Below are positions 1 to 9,624 of a DNA stretch of 64,000 bases, one piece after another. The position numbers and the translations under genes are program-made. The notes under the pieces were generated by a model that saw nothing but the letters and a program-made list of their open reading frames with translations, was not told the DNA's origin and did no database searches. Every line of letters starts with the position of its first letter. Positions within the stretch are counted from its first letter, which is position 1. This DNA is from Agarophyton chilense (taxonomy: Eukaryota; Rhodophyta; Florideophyceae; Gracilariales; Gracilariaceae): positions 682,001-746,000 of the forward strand of contig JARGXX010000109.1 of NCBI GenBank assembly GCA_030374765.1, written 5' to 3'.

Positions 1-253
1 TAGGAACGTCGCGTTCTACCGTGCACCTTCCATTTCCATAACTGGTTCCGCCCCAGGGCCAGAAGCTAACCGCAAACGAGCGGTTGTCTCCGAAAACACG
101 AAGTCCAATAAGGTTCGCCTGTCAAAGGCCATAACGATACCCCTGCTGACCCAAATCGATGTATCGGTCCATTCCCAGTTCTCAGGTCTCGTAATGATTC
201 AGAACCACCCGAAAACGGTTCTGAAGCACCTTACCTTGGTGGCCAATGCCCAG
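1..253 (+). mobile_element. Chromovirus A (Ty3/gypsy), upstream piece of pol, left of the transposon insertion
   Basis: This stretch reads on the + strand as the linker that follows the protease domain in the pol of the other chromoviruses here. It matches the equivalent part of element C (around 37.3-37.5 kb) in length and in residue pattern. Element A continues on the far side of the DNA transposon at 9625, so the gag, protease and 5' LTR of A lie beyond the left edge of the window. The element is broken. Seen directly: the residue pattern. Known of the family: order gag, protease, RT, RNase H, integrase, chromodomain. Confidence 0.7.
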
Positions 254-360
254 AGAGGTATGTAGATGTCCGGTGGATGTCGAGTAGACGTGCAAATGAT
301 GTACAATAGGTTACAGGGGTGGACAGATGATGTACGGTGGATGTCAAAAAATTGACATTT
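254..360 (+). repeat. Left terminal and subterminal repeats of the DNA transposon
   Basis: Contains several direct copies of GATGTCC or GATGTAC within about 100 bases, beginning TAGATGTCC at the element tip. The same array recurs in direct orientation at 3048-3240 and inverted at 9420-9624. In CACTA elements such motif arrays near the ends bind the transposase-associated protein; that role here is inference. Confidence 0.65.
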
Positions 361-879
361 TCGAACCCTGGGCTGTGTACCAGATGAGAGCGTGTTGGGC
401 CGGAGATTTTTTCATGGACAAAGGACATCTCCTGTCTGGACCGCGGTCCAAGGAACAGAAAGAGATTTACTATTGACACATGGTTGATGTAATCTGTTCG
501 ACAACTGGCATTTTGAAAAACGACACGACACAGAGCCACCCATCCTATTCTTTTATCAACAATAACGTTATTTATATGGCCGCTACAGCTATAATATAAC
601 CTTTGTGTAGGGTTATAGCTGGAACTTATGTACTCTTATTTCTAGCGCCTGTGTGTGTGGACATGAGGAAGACGCCGCCGCAAGCGTTTGGTAGAGAGCT
701 CTTCGATGCGCACTCGTCAGCGCTTGAACAAGGCATAAAAGCAGTAACATTTAGAAAGAATGGAATCAAGCCAGTCTCGCAAGACATACTGCCTGCTTTT
801 CACCCCGAACTGGGTATGTGACATCACAGTACTTTGGAGAGAATGCCGTAGCTACGCAAAAGCTTTCTTGGCTCGATGT
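361..879. other. Transposon interior with no recognised gene
   Basis: Short open frames exist on both strands (for example 603-821 +), but none shows a recognisable domain. One inverted GGACATC motif lies near 422-428. I see no RNA gene or promoter. Confidence 0.4.
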
Positions 880-2830
880 TTATGAAGACCAGACTGACGC
901 ACAACGAGACGAAGATGTTGCTGGGGGCGTTGCGCTGATCGCTCGGGCGTAGCCGGTCACAAACGAAGCGTCGAACAGCTGCGCATCAGTGAAAAGGAGG
1001 AATTGGCGGCGGTGTGCACGGGCGCCATCGAGATGCACACGTTTACGATGAGTGTTCTGTGCCGAGGGCGGCTGCATCTGAGCGAGACGGCGGCGCTTGC
1101 GGCATTGCTGTAAACCGTCTACGGTGACTATGGGCTTAAGACTTTGATCGCGGAAGTGATGCGTGTGCGACAGGAAGACCACAACAAATTAGATGGGATG
1201 TGCGTAGCGACATGGCGTCCGGTGAGCGCATCGGTTTCTTGTACGCCTCGCTCCAAGCAGGTGTAAGAGCACATTGCCGAGCTGCAGGACGACATGCAAT
1301 CGTGCAATCTGCTGACGGCGCTGCTGTCTATGCCGCTGCTTGAGCGCTATAGAATACACGTGGAACTCAGTGTGTGCCAGTCAAGCCGACCCAGGTATTG
1401 CCCCAATTGCGTGGCGTGGGGCGAAAAATGGGCATGTGCTTTGCCAGAGACGGCCCGGAACTGCAGAAGATGTTCGACGACGGCGAACCGATGATGGTCA
1501 TGCATGCGCGCCATACCAGCGCCAGGTTGCACGCATGGGTGGGCATGTGGCGTGGGATCGCGAAGTGACCTGCCCTTTCTAGCTCCGAGAAGTTTTCCAA
1601 CGTGGTGGGAGGTGACGGAGCGCAGATGTTCATTGTCAGCACCCTCCAAGACTGCTTTATGGACAAGATGGCCGCCACGGCCGAAGCGCAGCGCTATGAT
1701 GCAGAGGTAGTCGTGACGCACGGACAAAAGGACATCAAGGGCTTGGGTTTAAGCGCATTGCCCCATACCGTGCTTCCGTGTGGCAGTCGGAAACGCAGTG
1801 GCGCATATACGCGGCGCGAGGTACGCTTTCGAGCACGCTCTGCACAGCGAAAAGAATGCGCCCCGAGGCGCGTGCAGCGCCCGGCGGGCGACAACAGACG
1901 TTTCGACTGCAATAGTACGGGCGGCGCGGCAAAGATGTCAACGGCTTGTTTGACAGGCGCGCTGCAGGCGCGCTGCAGGCTTTTAACGCCAAGCTGGAGG
2001 CACTGCGCTGCAATTGCTGCGCTTTGCTCTTCCAGCCGTCGAAGATAAGACATAAGGCATCCACTTTTCGTTTCATTACACGGCTAGTATCTTCCAACGC
2101 CTCGCTTCCGCTTCGGAGAGTGTAAAAAAGCGCGCACCTTGCAAGGTACCCTTCTTACCTCATCACGTCTCCCTCACCCCCCACACCGTCCCTCGCTCCC
2201 AACATGACGCCGGACACTACAGATTGAGCTCCACCGAAGCCGTTGGCTTCCGACTAGTGCGCGCCGTGCGGCAGTGAGCACGACAGATGGTAAGCTGGTT
2301 CCGCCACTTGCGACGTCGCGCGTGAAGCGACTACGTCAGTATCAGTACCCCAGTGCTTAGAAATGCATATATGCATGCGTGCAAGCGTGAACACGTTGGC
2401 ACAGCTTCTGAAAGGACAAGTTCTGCGGCTTGGCGTGTAGCACAGGCATAAGCACACTCAAGCGCTGGGAAGCGCGGCACTGAGCCTTGGGCCAGCGCGC
2501 CGTTGGAGACGCGTCCGCGCACAATGATAGTGCACGTGCGACGCACAGTGCTCTCGCGTGCTAACTGGGGAGCTCGTTCGTTCGCAGCAACTTGTGCGCC
2601 GTCAATAACGTGAGCGTGCTGCAGTTCTAAGACTAGCAGCGCGACGGGCACAGGTGCGTTGGCCAAAACATAGCACTTCGTTTGACACCCGCCTTGTCTC
2701 CTTGCGTTGACGCAGCGCTCTGACGTGCATTCCATCAGCGTTATATGCGCCGCCTTTTCGCGCCTCCAATTCAGGCTCAGAGCCGCGTCCGGTGGCGTGT
2801 GGCTGCAATTGCATGGCACGCTCGCGTATC
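880..2830 (+). pseudogene. G+C-rich degenerate segment inside the transposon, possibly a captured host gene fragment
   Basis: This segment is clearly richer in G+C than the transposase region and has protein-like stretches in shifting + frames. Examples are 1374-1568 (with the short string MGMCFARDG followed by FDDGEPMMVMHARH) and 1602-1740 (QMFIVSTLQDC). No single frame stays open, and I cannot assign a family. CACTA and Mutator elements are known to pick up host gene pieces, and a decayed captured gene would fit. Unrelated filler DNA is the alternative. Confidence 0.3.
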
Positions 2831-3047
2831 ACAGCATTGCTGATAGCCGCGCAACAAGCGACCCTGGTTGTGTGCGCGTTCCGCCCTCTCCCGCCCCTCC
2901 AAACTTTACTTCATGCTAACTTCCCGCCCCCCCTTCTCCGGTTCAATTCTCTCCCCCTCCCCAACACCATTAAACTTCTCCCTTCCCACTGCTTCCCCTC
3001 TGCCTCTGAAGCCCTCTCCAGCCCGTTTTCTTCCGGAAGAGAAGCAA

Positions 3048-3240
3048 CTAGATGTCCACTGGATGTTGGGTAGATGTCCAAATGACGTATAAGTGATATT
3101 TCGGACGTTCCACAGATGTCTATATGATATTCAAAATAATTTTAATCAGAATTTGGCTTGACACACTGATGTCCGCGTGACAGTGCAGCAGAGTAATTGA
3201 TGTACACTTGATGTTCCTCGGATATCGTTTGTACAACTTG
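3048..3240 (+). repeat. Second left-end-type subterminal repeat array
   Basis: Starts TAGATGTCC..TGGATGT.G.GTAGA, matching the true left tip at 254 over about 40 bases and more loosely for another 60, in the same orientation. Further GATGTCC, GATGTAC and GATGTTC motifs follow to 3235. This is either an internal duplicate of the element's left end or the original left end of a smaller element (3048-9624) that later gained the extra 2.8 kb. Confidence 0.55.
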
Positions 3241-3520
3241 GTTTCCTTGTTGTGACCTTATTGCTATACAGTACTTTTCAAATCGGAAAGTTTACGCTGT
3301 CGCCTTATTTTTCGCCGTTTCTCTGTCACAGGATCCCCAATATTTCAATTCTGAGAGGTGTGACAATTTGACGTCCCGCTTTCTTGCGACCACCCTTCGT
3401 ACGACTTTAGAATGTCCCGTCTCTTATCTTCTCATTTCTGAGTGGGTTGCACCTTATGTGAGCTGCGTGTCAAATCTGCTTGCACAAAAGCACCTACATA
3501 TATCGTAAACCTCGATTGCG
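3241..3520. other. Transposon interior with no recognised gene
   Basis: Nothing recognisable as coding, RNA gene or repeat. Confidence 0.35.
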
Positions 3521-4070
3521 AAAACCTGGACGGCTGTCAACCCACACCACCTCGCAGCCAAAACACCGACACTTTGCAGCTCCGCCTAAACCCACTGCTG
3601 CACCGCCATGAAGCACTAACGCTGACTCGCCGCACCGCCTTCATGCTCCAACACCAACACGCCTCGCTACCGACTAAACGCACCACCGTCAAGCCCCAAT
3701 GCCCAACTCCCGCATCTCTAACACGCCACACCTTCTCACCTCCGCAGAGTCGCTCCGCTTTCAAACCGCAACTCTTATCCTCCGCACCAGCGTACTGCCT
3801 TGGACCACACCGCCGACACGCTGCACCGTTTATTCGTCTCACTTTCGACACACCAAACCGCCGAAAATTCGCAACGACTCACCGTCCTCAGGTTCGAACA
3901 CCGACGTGCATCAACACCGCAATGCAGCCGACCCAAAACTTTGACACTCCACCGGGCCAAAATGTGGCACTGGACCACCAACGTAAAGCCGCATCCTCCT
4001 AATACTGTCAAGCTGCAATACCGATACGCTGCACCCCACTGGTAAGTTGCAACGCCTAAATCGTAACCTC
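3520..4070 (+). repeat. C-rich, G-poor, degenerate low-complexity block
   Basis: The + strand is strongly skewed toward C and A, with loosely recurring words such as ACACCG, GCACCG, CCGACAC and CTGCACC. Because of this composition, frames stay open on both strands (for example 3442-4002 + and 3775-4113 -), so the open frames are not evidence of a gene. It may be a decayed tandem repeat within the transposon. No fixed period is visible by eye. Confidence 0.45.
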
Positions 4071-4640
4071 GAAACAACGAAAAGCCTCTCAATGTCCGCA
4101 TCTCTAAACCCAATTCCTATTCCCTGCAAGTGGCAGCTACAAAGTGCCAGAGATCCATAAACACTGAACAGAAGACTGTCGTACACTTGCATACGTAGGC
4201 CTCTTGAGGAGTGGAACATATAAATTCCGCGGGTTTTGCTTTGTAACATCGTCTTTAAGGCTCTGTCGCACCCCATCGCTGCCGCGATGCAATACAGCAA
4301 GACTACTACATTCTATCCCGAAATCAAATCAACATGCATTGGAGATGCCGATATTCCACAATTCTGCATGGCGCGTAATGTGACGCAGTTTCTCAAGATG
4401 ATTTACGCAGACAGAACTAATTCAAATACCATAACTATAATGTACATAAGGACAAAATTGGATGAAAAATGGGGATCTGGATACCACTAATTCCAGAACG
4501 TGCTGTGAGACAATGACTGGAAAGTACTAATTGCATGTAGGCGCATAGGTAAGTGTGATAACGAACTACATCCATTGTTACACATATCCAACGTGTTGTA
4601 CGAAGCAGTTCTAGAAATTCTTCGTGAGCCGACTTCTGCC
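4071..4640. other. Transposon interior with no recognised gene
   Basis: Only short frames without motifs. Nothing else recognised. Confidence 0.3.
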
Positions 4641-4646
4641 ATGAAT

Positions 4647-5743
4647 CTAACGCCTTCTTCTTGATTTCCCGAATGCTCCTCTCACCCTCGGTTGGGCCAT
4701 ACGATGACGAAATCGATTTGACCTCGCCCGCGAGAAGCTATGTCGTGTACCTCGAAAGGCATGACATACAGTCCTTGAGGATGGTGTTGGACGCGGTAAG
4801 GGATAATCCGTCACTACGTTGCGTTCGATAGGGCGTAAGCGGGTCGCTGTGCGTTGGATAGGAGTTGGAGCTGGAGTTATCTCATCCTCATCTGCAAGCA
4901 GTATATCTTCTTCCAAGGTTGAAGAAATTGCGATTTTAAAACGGACATTTCGTCTGTGGTACGTGGAAAAACGTCTTGCGTTTGCGATACCGGTCCAGTG
5001 CGAGTTTGAAAGTTCTGACATCCTTCCTGTGTTGCTAATTGCTGGTCTAAACGATCATTCGGGCCATCACTTTCGGACTGGCGTGGAGTTTTCGGGACAA
5101 ATCGGGGAGCAACACGCTGAGGTTGGTGCCCAATCTCGGCAGTGCCATCACATATATTACCAGTTGCGTAGTTTGACGCATCTGCATCATCACCGTGAGT
5201 TTGGTTCGCATGTTGGTAGTTACTTCCTAGCACGGAAAGAGTGGTATTGTTCGGTAACAGCGGGCGGACAGGTACAGGCCCTGAAGATATCGTGGCATTT
5301 CTCCTACTTTATGGACCAGTCTACCTCCAGTCGCGCCTTAATGCTTCTTGTATAAGCATTTTTACAGCCCACTGGCCCTCTGCTTTTCGAAGGACCCTGT
5401 AGTGCTTTTCTATCTTCGTGCGTAGCTCAACCAAAATGGGAGGGTTTGTATGTTGTAAACGGCGATACGTAATTGTTCCGTTCTCAGCCACTTTTCGAAT
5501 GTCGTACACATGCTCTCGTAGGCTGTGCATCGCAGACCGGATGAATTGCGCGCTGAGGGGACCTTGGAGATCATACTCTGTACCATCCATAGCAGCCACC
5601 TTGTGGTTGAAGATCTCTCTCATTTTCTTCTGGGACCCTTGAGCTTGGACTCCGGTCTTACCTGGACGGCGCGACTCCAGTCTAGTATGGATCGGAATGC
5701 AACGCTCTGGAAATGAATTGTTCTCAGCGGCGGTGCTTTGCAT
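4647..5743 (-). pseudogene. Second gene of the DNA transposon (unknown function, divergent from the transposase)
   Basis: The best part is 5321-5743 (140 aa), beginning MQSTAAENN. It holds a protein-like domain around residues 45-140 with the strings MDGTEYDLQGPLSAQ and RSAMHSLREHVYDIRKV. Open pieces continue downstream in other frames (4877-5233 and 4647-5021), hydrophilic and rich in Ser, Thr, Asp and Arg, so the gene appears frame-broken or spliced. It is head to head with the transposase gene. CACTA elements usually encode, besides the Tnp2-type transposase, an accessory DNA-binding protein of no conserved sequence. This position and basic, hydrophilic make-up would suit that role, but I recognise no family. 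Confidence 0.45.
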
Positions 5744-6034
5744 TTGATCATTGGTTGCAGATAGTTACGGTATTGCTGATTGGTATATACGAAGTCACAA
5801 TATAGAATATAGGAAAGCCAACAGAGAAAACTGATATCTTTGGCGGCCAAGATGGAAGAAAGAAAGAAACTTCGAAAGAATGGGATGCAGGGGAATGGAG
5901 AATGAGAGACGGAGTTTGCATCGCTGTTCTGTACGAAGAATGATGCACTACAGTTTCGTTTCGTGAGGGTGGGAAATGACGGACACGAGAAATGAAAAGA
6001 AAACCACAACAACTGGGAAACAAAGAGTACTGGT
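5744..6034. promoter_or_regulatory. Head-to-head gap between the two transposon genes (putative shared promoter)
   Basis: About 290 bases separate the start of the - strand gene (5743) from the first + strand frame (6035). A divergent pair with a short gap suggests a shared promoter region. I see no clear TATA element, so this is inference from layout only. Confidence 0.3.
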
Positions 6035-6412
6035 GTGTGCAAGGTTTCTCATTCCCAACAGTTGTCTGCTCTGATGGGTCACCAAACACGTGAAAGGAAG
6101 AGACCAGCCTCACAGTCAACTGACTCAATACAGCGCCAAATTCGGGATGAAGAGCAAAAGGTTACTGCATCTACAAAGTCGGAATACAACAGCTCATGGA
6201 TCGCAGAACTTAAGAATGTTTACGGCTCGGCCGTGCGGTACATTGAAGACTCGCGTTTACAAAGTCGACGTAAAAAACTAATGAATGTCGTTCAGATCCG
6301 AAATGAACGAACCTCCACCGCTGTACCAAGAGCCAACAACCGCCTATTTACGGGAGCACAACAACATCCATCTGCACAGTTTATGGAGGATTGGGAAGAG
6401 GAAGAAGGATAG
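6035..6412 (+). CDS. N-terminal frame upstream of the Tnp2-like transposase (hypothetical, 125 aa)
   Basis: Hydrophilic 125-residue frame beginning MCKVSHSQQ, with a coiled-coil-like centre (RQIRDEEQKVTA, then NVYGSAVRYIEDSRLQSRR) and an acidic end (MEDWEEEEG). It stops about 200 bases before the transposase frame becomes recognisable. It may be the N-terminal part of the transposase gene separated by an intron or a break, or a separate small protein. Plant CACTA transposases often begin with a poorly conserved charged region, which fits the first option. Confidence 0.4.
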   Translation: MCKVSHSQQLSALMGHQTRERKRPASQSTDSIQRQIRDEEQKVTASTKSEYNSSWIAELKNVYGSAVRYIEDSRLQSRRKKLMNVVQIRNERTSTAVPRANNRLFTGAQQHPSAQFMEDWEEEEG

Positions 6413-6619
6413 CACAGCCAGTTTTGTGATGCACACATAGAAACCCTCCGAGAGAGTGATAGAAGAGTTGTCCAAGGACAACAAGCGATAGCTGCTCATT
6501 CAGAGCGAGGTTCCCGCCACACATATGAAGTTCACTTGCAGAACCCGTCCGTCCTCTGCTCAACTTGATGTGAGAGAAAACTTGTTCCAGATGCACAACC
6601 TGACTGAATATGAAAAGGA

Positions 6620-9188
6620 CGTCGAGATAAGGCGGATTAGAAAGGCAAATTATTGAAACAGGTGGTTTATCGCAAAGCCAGGCAGCAGCTCTACTTCAAA
6701 CTGATGTTGTTCGGTCTAAATTCAGCTATGATGTACTTTTCCGTTATGTAGTACGCAGATCCGGTGTAGAAAAGCAGTTTGGCTTCATGTGCTCCTCGGA
6801 ACACGCTCCGCTTTACGGAGTCCAAGAGCATGGGACGTGTCCTTCGCAGTCATGTGACAAGACGGTGTCTGAAAGTCACAAGTACTGATATAGGACTGTT
6901 TCCGAGCAGTTATTCGCGCTTTGAAAAGAGAAGATCTCGTTTGAATACTTAAAGAAGGGATATGAGGAAGCATGGGAAGCCCTTACCGGGAGAGATGAAG
7001 CCTATGGATCACTTCATGAGTACTACTGTGGTGATTACTTCAAGGAAAAGCTTGGGGGCTTGATGAGAACTTGGAAAGCAAACGAAGAACTCCATGTCTT
7101 TTTCACGTTCTCATCGGACGGGTTTGAAGTATTTCGAGGTCGCAGACTCAGCAGGTTGACATGGCCGTTGGTTTTTGTCGTGCTTAATCTAGATCCTATG
7201 ATAAGATTTCAGGCCTCCAACAGTATCTTGGCAGCTTTTGTGCCAGATTCTCATGATCAAGATGAACTGGACAGATTTATATCACTGATTGTAGATGACC
7301 TCAAAGAGTTTGAGTCTGGAATGAACTTTCTTTGCGCGGACGGAAGATCGAGGACAGTACATGGACATTTGATGTTTGTAACAGCTGACTGGCCTGCTGT
7401 TAGTAAGCTGATTGGTATGAAGGGGCACAACGCAGAGCATCCCTGTCGGAGGTGTATGAAGCGAGAAAAGAGATCAGTTGCAGCTGGTAACGGGTTGTGG
7501 GTGCTTCCAGAAGATGGAAACTATCTCCGTGAACAGGATAGTTCAGGATGGCTTGACGGAGAACGAAGCATTTGGATTGATAGAGAATGTCCTGCACTTC
7601 GAACAGCAGCATATATGGAGAGTATTTGGAGGACACTTGAGAGCGAAGGAAGAATTTATGGGACGTTTGTGAAGGCAACCGGAGTTCGTCGAAGGCCTTT
7701 GCTCTCTACCTTTTCTATTGAAATCGTAAAATGGTCTACGTTTGACCCTATGCATCTTTGGCTATTGGGCTGGGTCAAACATTTGGTATCTTTGTGTATC
7801 GGCTCACGCAAGAAGTGTTTGTCATCTCAATACCCGTTTGTGATGCAGCCTCCTGTTCTGGGTGAAATGAATGAAGCTCTAGCGCATAGGGCAGCGGTAA
7901 TTCCAGCTCACTAGGGACGACCACCGGAGTCATTTCGCTTTATTGGAGGGTACAAGGCAGAGGATTACCTAAACCTCGCATTGTATTACGCACCGGTTCT
8001 CTTCGGTAACGTTAGAGAGAACAGAAGATTAGTTCAACTATGGGCTGCTACGTCCACCGTAACCGACATATTGATGGACACCTCTCCCACGACTGCAGAT
8101 GTCGTGCCCCTTCGTCAAGCACTTCAGGTCGCACACACATTGTTTGTAAGGGTTTTCTACAGCACGCCAGCGCATGCGTTTTTTCTTACGCCTACTACTC
8201 AAGCTGTCCTGCATATACCTCAAATGCTTCAGGAGTGTGGGTCGTTGAGTAATGTATCACAGTTCATGGTTCAAAGTCTTGCAGGGAAGCTGGGCGAAAT
8301 AGCAAAGTCTCGTCACCGTCCAGAATGAAATCTGTTCCACAAGACACGCTATTCTCTCTGCGCATGCTGGACGGTGGCGTCGCGAGGTCATCAACCAAAT
8401 CTCATCTGGGAATAAATTTCAAGGAAGCAGCATACGAAGATAACAATCCTGTGGTAAACAGATGGTAAAGTGTGGCATCAGAAGTTCAAAGTGTGCATGA
8501 AGATGAAAACAGTACTACGGAGGGAGCAGATGAATGGCTAAATTCGGGAATGAGGTTTCGCTTTTTAGGAACACCATGTCATCAAAATGGGGTGGCGCTT
8601 CAGACTGCAGTTATGGATTATGTTCGAAAAGAGCTTTCTCACGACTGCTATGATGTTTATCTGAAAAACTTAAAAGCATATGGAAAAGTATCAATATCTC
8701 AGGAGAATACCTCTCTAATAGTTGAAACGCGAGCAGAGTTTGAACGGCGAAGACGAAACGAAACGTTCAGAACAAGACAGCGTTGTTGGATAGCGTCTAA
8801 ATTTGAAGCAACCCCCAGAAGTGATCGAGTTAATACAGAAGAAGACTTGTATGAAGTGTACTACAGCTTTGTTGAGGACATAATCGAAGCGATTATTGAG
8901 TATCGCACTCAAGCAGAAATGACCAGTCGGAAGTGTGAGTATCGCCTTGTCACAGCCCGGTTGCAGTATGAGATTCAACAGAACTCTGTAACTGATGTCC
9001 CATCCGTATCAATTCGAATTACGGTGCGACTCGGGAGTATTTGCGACACGAAAACGACAATAGAAGATATGAGATGTATTTCTCATCTAGTTGCATTTAT
9101 GGACTATGGGGAGCCGAGGCATTTTCTAGATCGCATGCGTCATCGCATATCAACTGGAATTGAGATTCTTGGGGGCCTATTTCGCTAG
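6620..9188 (+). pseudogene. Tnp2-like transposase (CACTA/EnSpm-type), decayed
   Basis: The longest open part is 7060-7914 (284 aa). It carries the family landmarks in order: SSDGFEVFRG (the DGF motif that opens the catalytic core), a WPLVFVVLNL segment, a DELDRFISLIVDDLKEF helix, and the HGHLMFVTADWPAVSKL..GHNAEHPCRRC block where Tnp2 proteins have a DxPA motif followed by a zinc-binding CxxC. Upstream, 6660-7060 shows a weakly open Cys-rich stretch and a helix (FEYLKKGYEEAWEAL) with at least two in-frame stops. Downstream, a TAG at 7912-7914 separates FRFIGGYKAEDYLNLALYY (7981-8328), and a frame change then leads to 8472-9188. The gene carries a handful of breaks and is probably inactive, unless some are introns. 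Confidence 0.65.
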
Positions 9189-9419
9189 TGACTGGTATTT
9201 CTCTTTGTATCAGAACGTGATTTAATGTTACGTGGTACAAAAATGTGATGCCAGGTTCTTCTAAAAAATATCCACGTGACATTTGAAATGTGCTGCATGA
9301 TTCGTATAGAAAGAAATGAAAAATTAAAAAATGTACTGAGAAACCCATTAACTTCGAAAAAGCAAAGAAGTTTGTAGAAATCTTTTTGACATCTCCTGAA
9401 CATCAGAAATTAATTAAAA

Positions 9420-9624
9420 ACTCTCTAAAACGAACATCACTTGGACATCACCTGGAATATCAGCTGGGCCATCAACTGTATAAATTCTGAAGATATTTTG
9501 AGCATCCGAATATAAATCAGACGGACATCTTTCGGACATCCTACGTGTATCGCAAACGTCCCTGAAAAACCCCCATAAACGTAGAATCTCTTGCGCATCA
9601 TAAGGACATCCAAGGGACATCTCG
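9420..9624 (-). repeat. Right terminal and subterminal repeats of the DNA transposon
   Basis: About eight GGACATC or close variants lie in the inverted orientation relative to the left arrays, in three clusters near 9436-9480, 9520-9545 and 9602-9622. The outermost reads GGACATCCAAGGGACATCT, the inverted partner of the left tip. AT-rich spacer separates the clusters. Confidence 0.6.

Larger units (their letters stand above)
254..9624 (+). mobile_element. 9.4-kb DNA transposon with Tnp2-like transposase (CACTA/EnSpm-type), inserted in pol of element A
   Basis: The left end reads TAGATGTCC..TGGATGTC and the right end, read on the other strand, reads CGAGATGTCC..TGGATGTC, an imperfect terminal inverted repeat. 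ATG occurs directly outside both ends (251-253 and 9625-9627) and is a candidate 3-bp target duplication, the size known for CACTA elements. Flanking DNA on both sides belongs to consecutive parts of the same chromovirus pol, which fixes the limits well. Inside are a + strand Tnp2-like transposase, a divergent - strand gene, a G+C-rich segment of unknown origin, and many GATGT(C/A)C motifs near both ends, like the subterminal transposase-binding repeats of CACTA elements. The termini do not begin with CACTA, so the superfamily assignment rests on the transposase. Confidence 0.7.

Noticed and set aside
2331-2819. A 162-residue - strand gene in the transposon cargo
   Set aside because: No motifs, overlapping frames on both strands, and G+C-rich composition that lengthens chance frames.
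3442-4002. A 186-residue protein gene in the C-rich block
   Set aside because: Frames are open on both strands because of skewed base composition; the product is low complexity without motifs.
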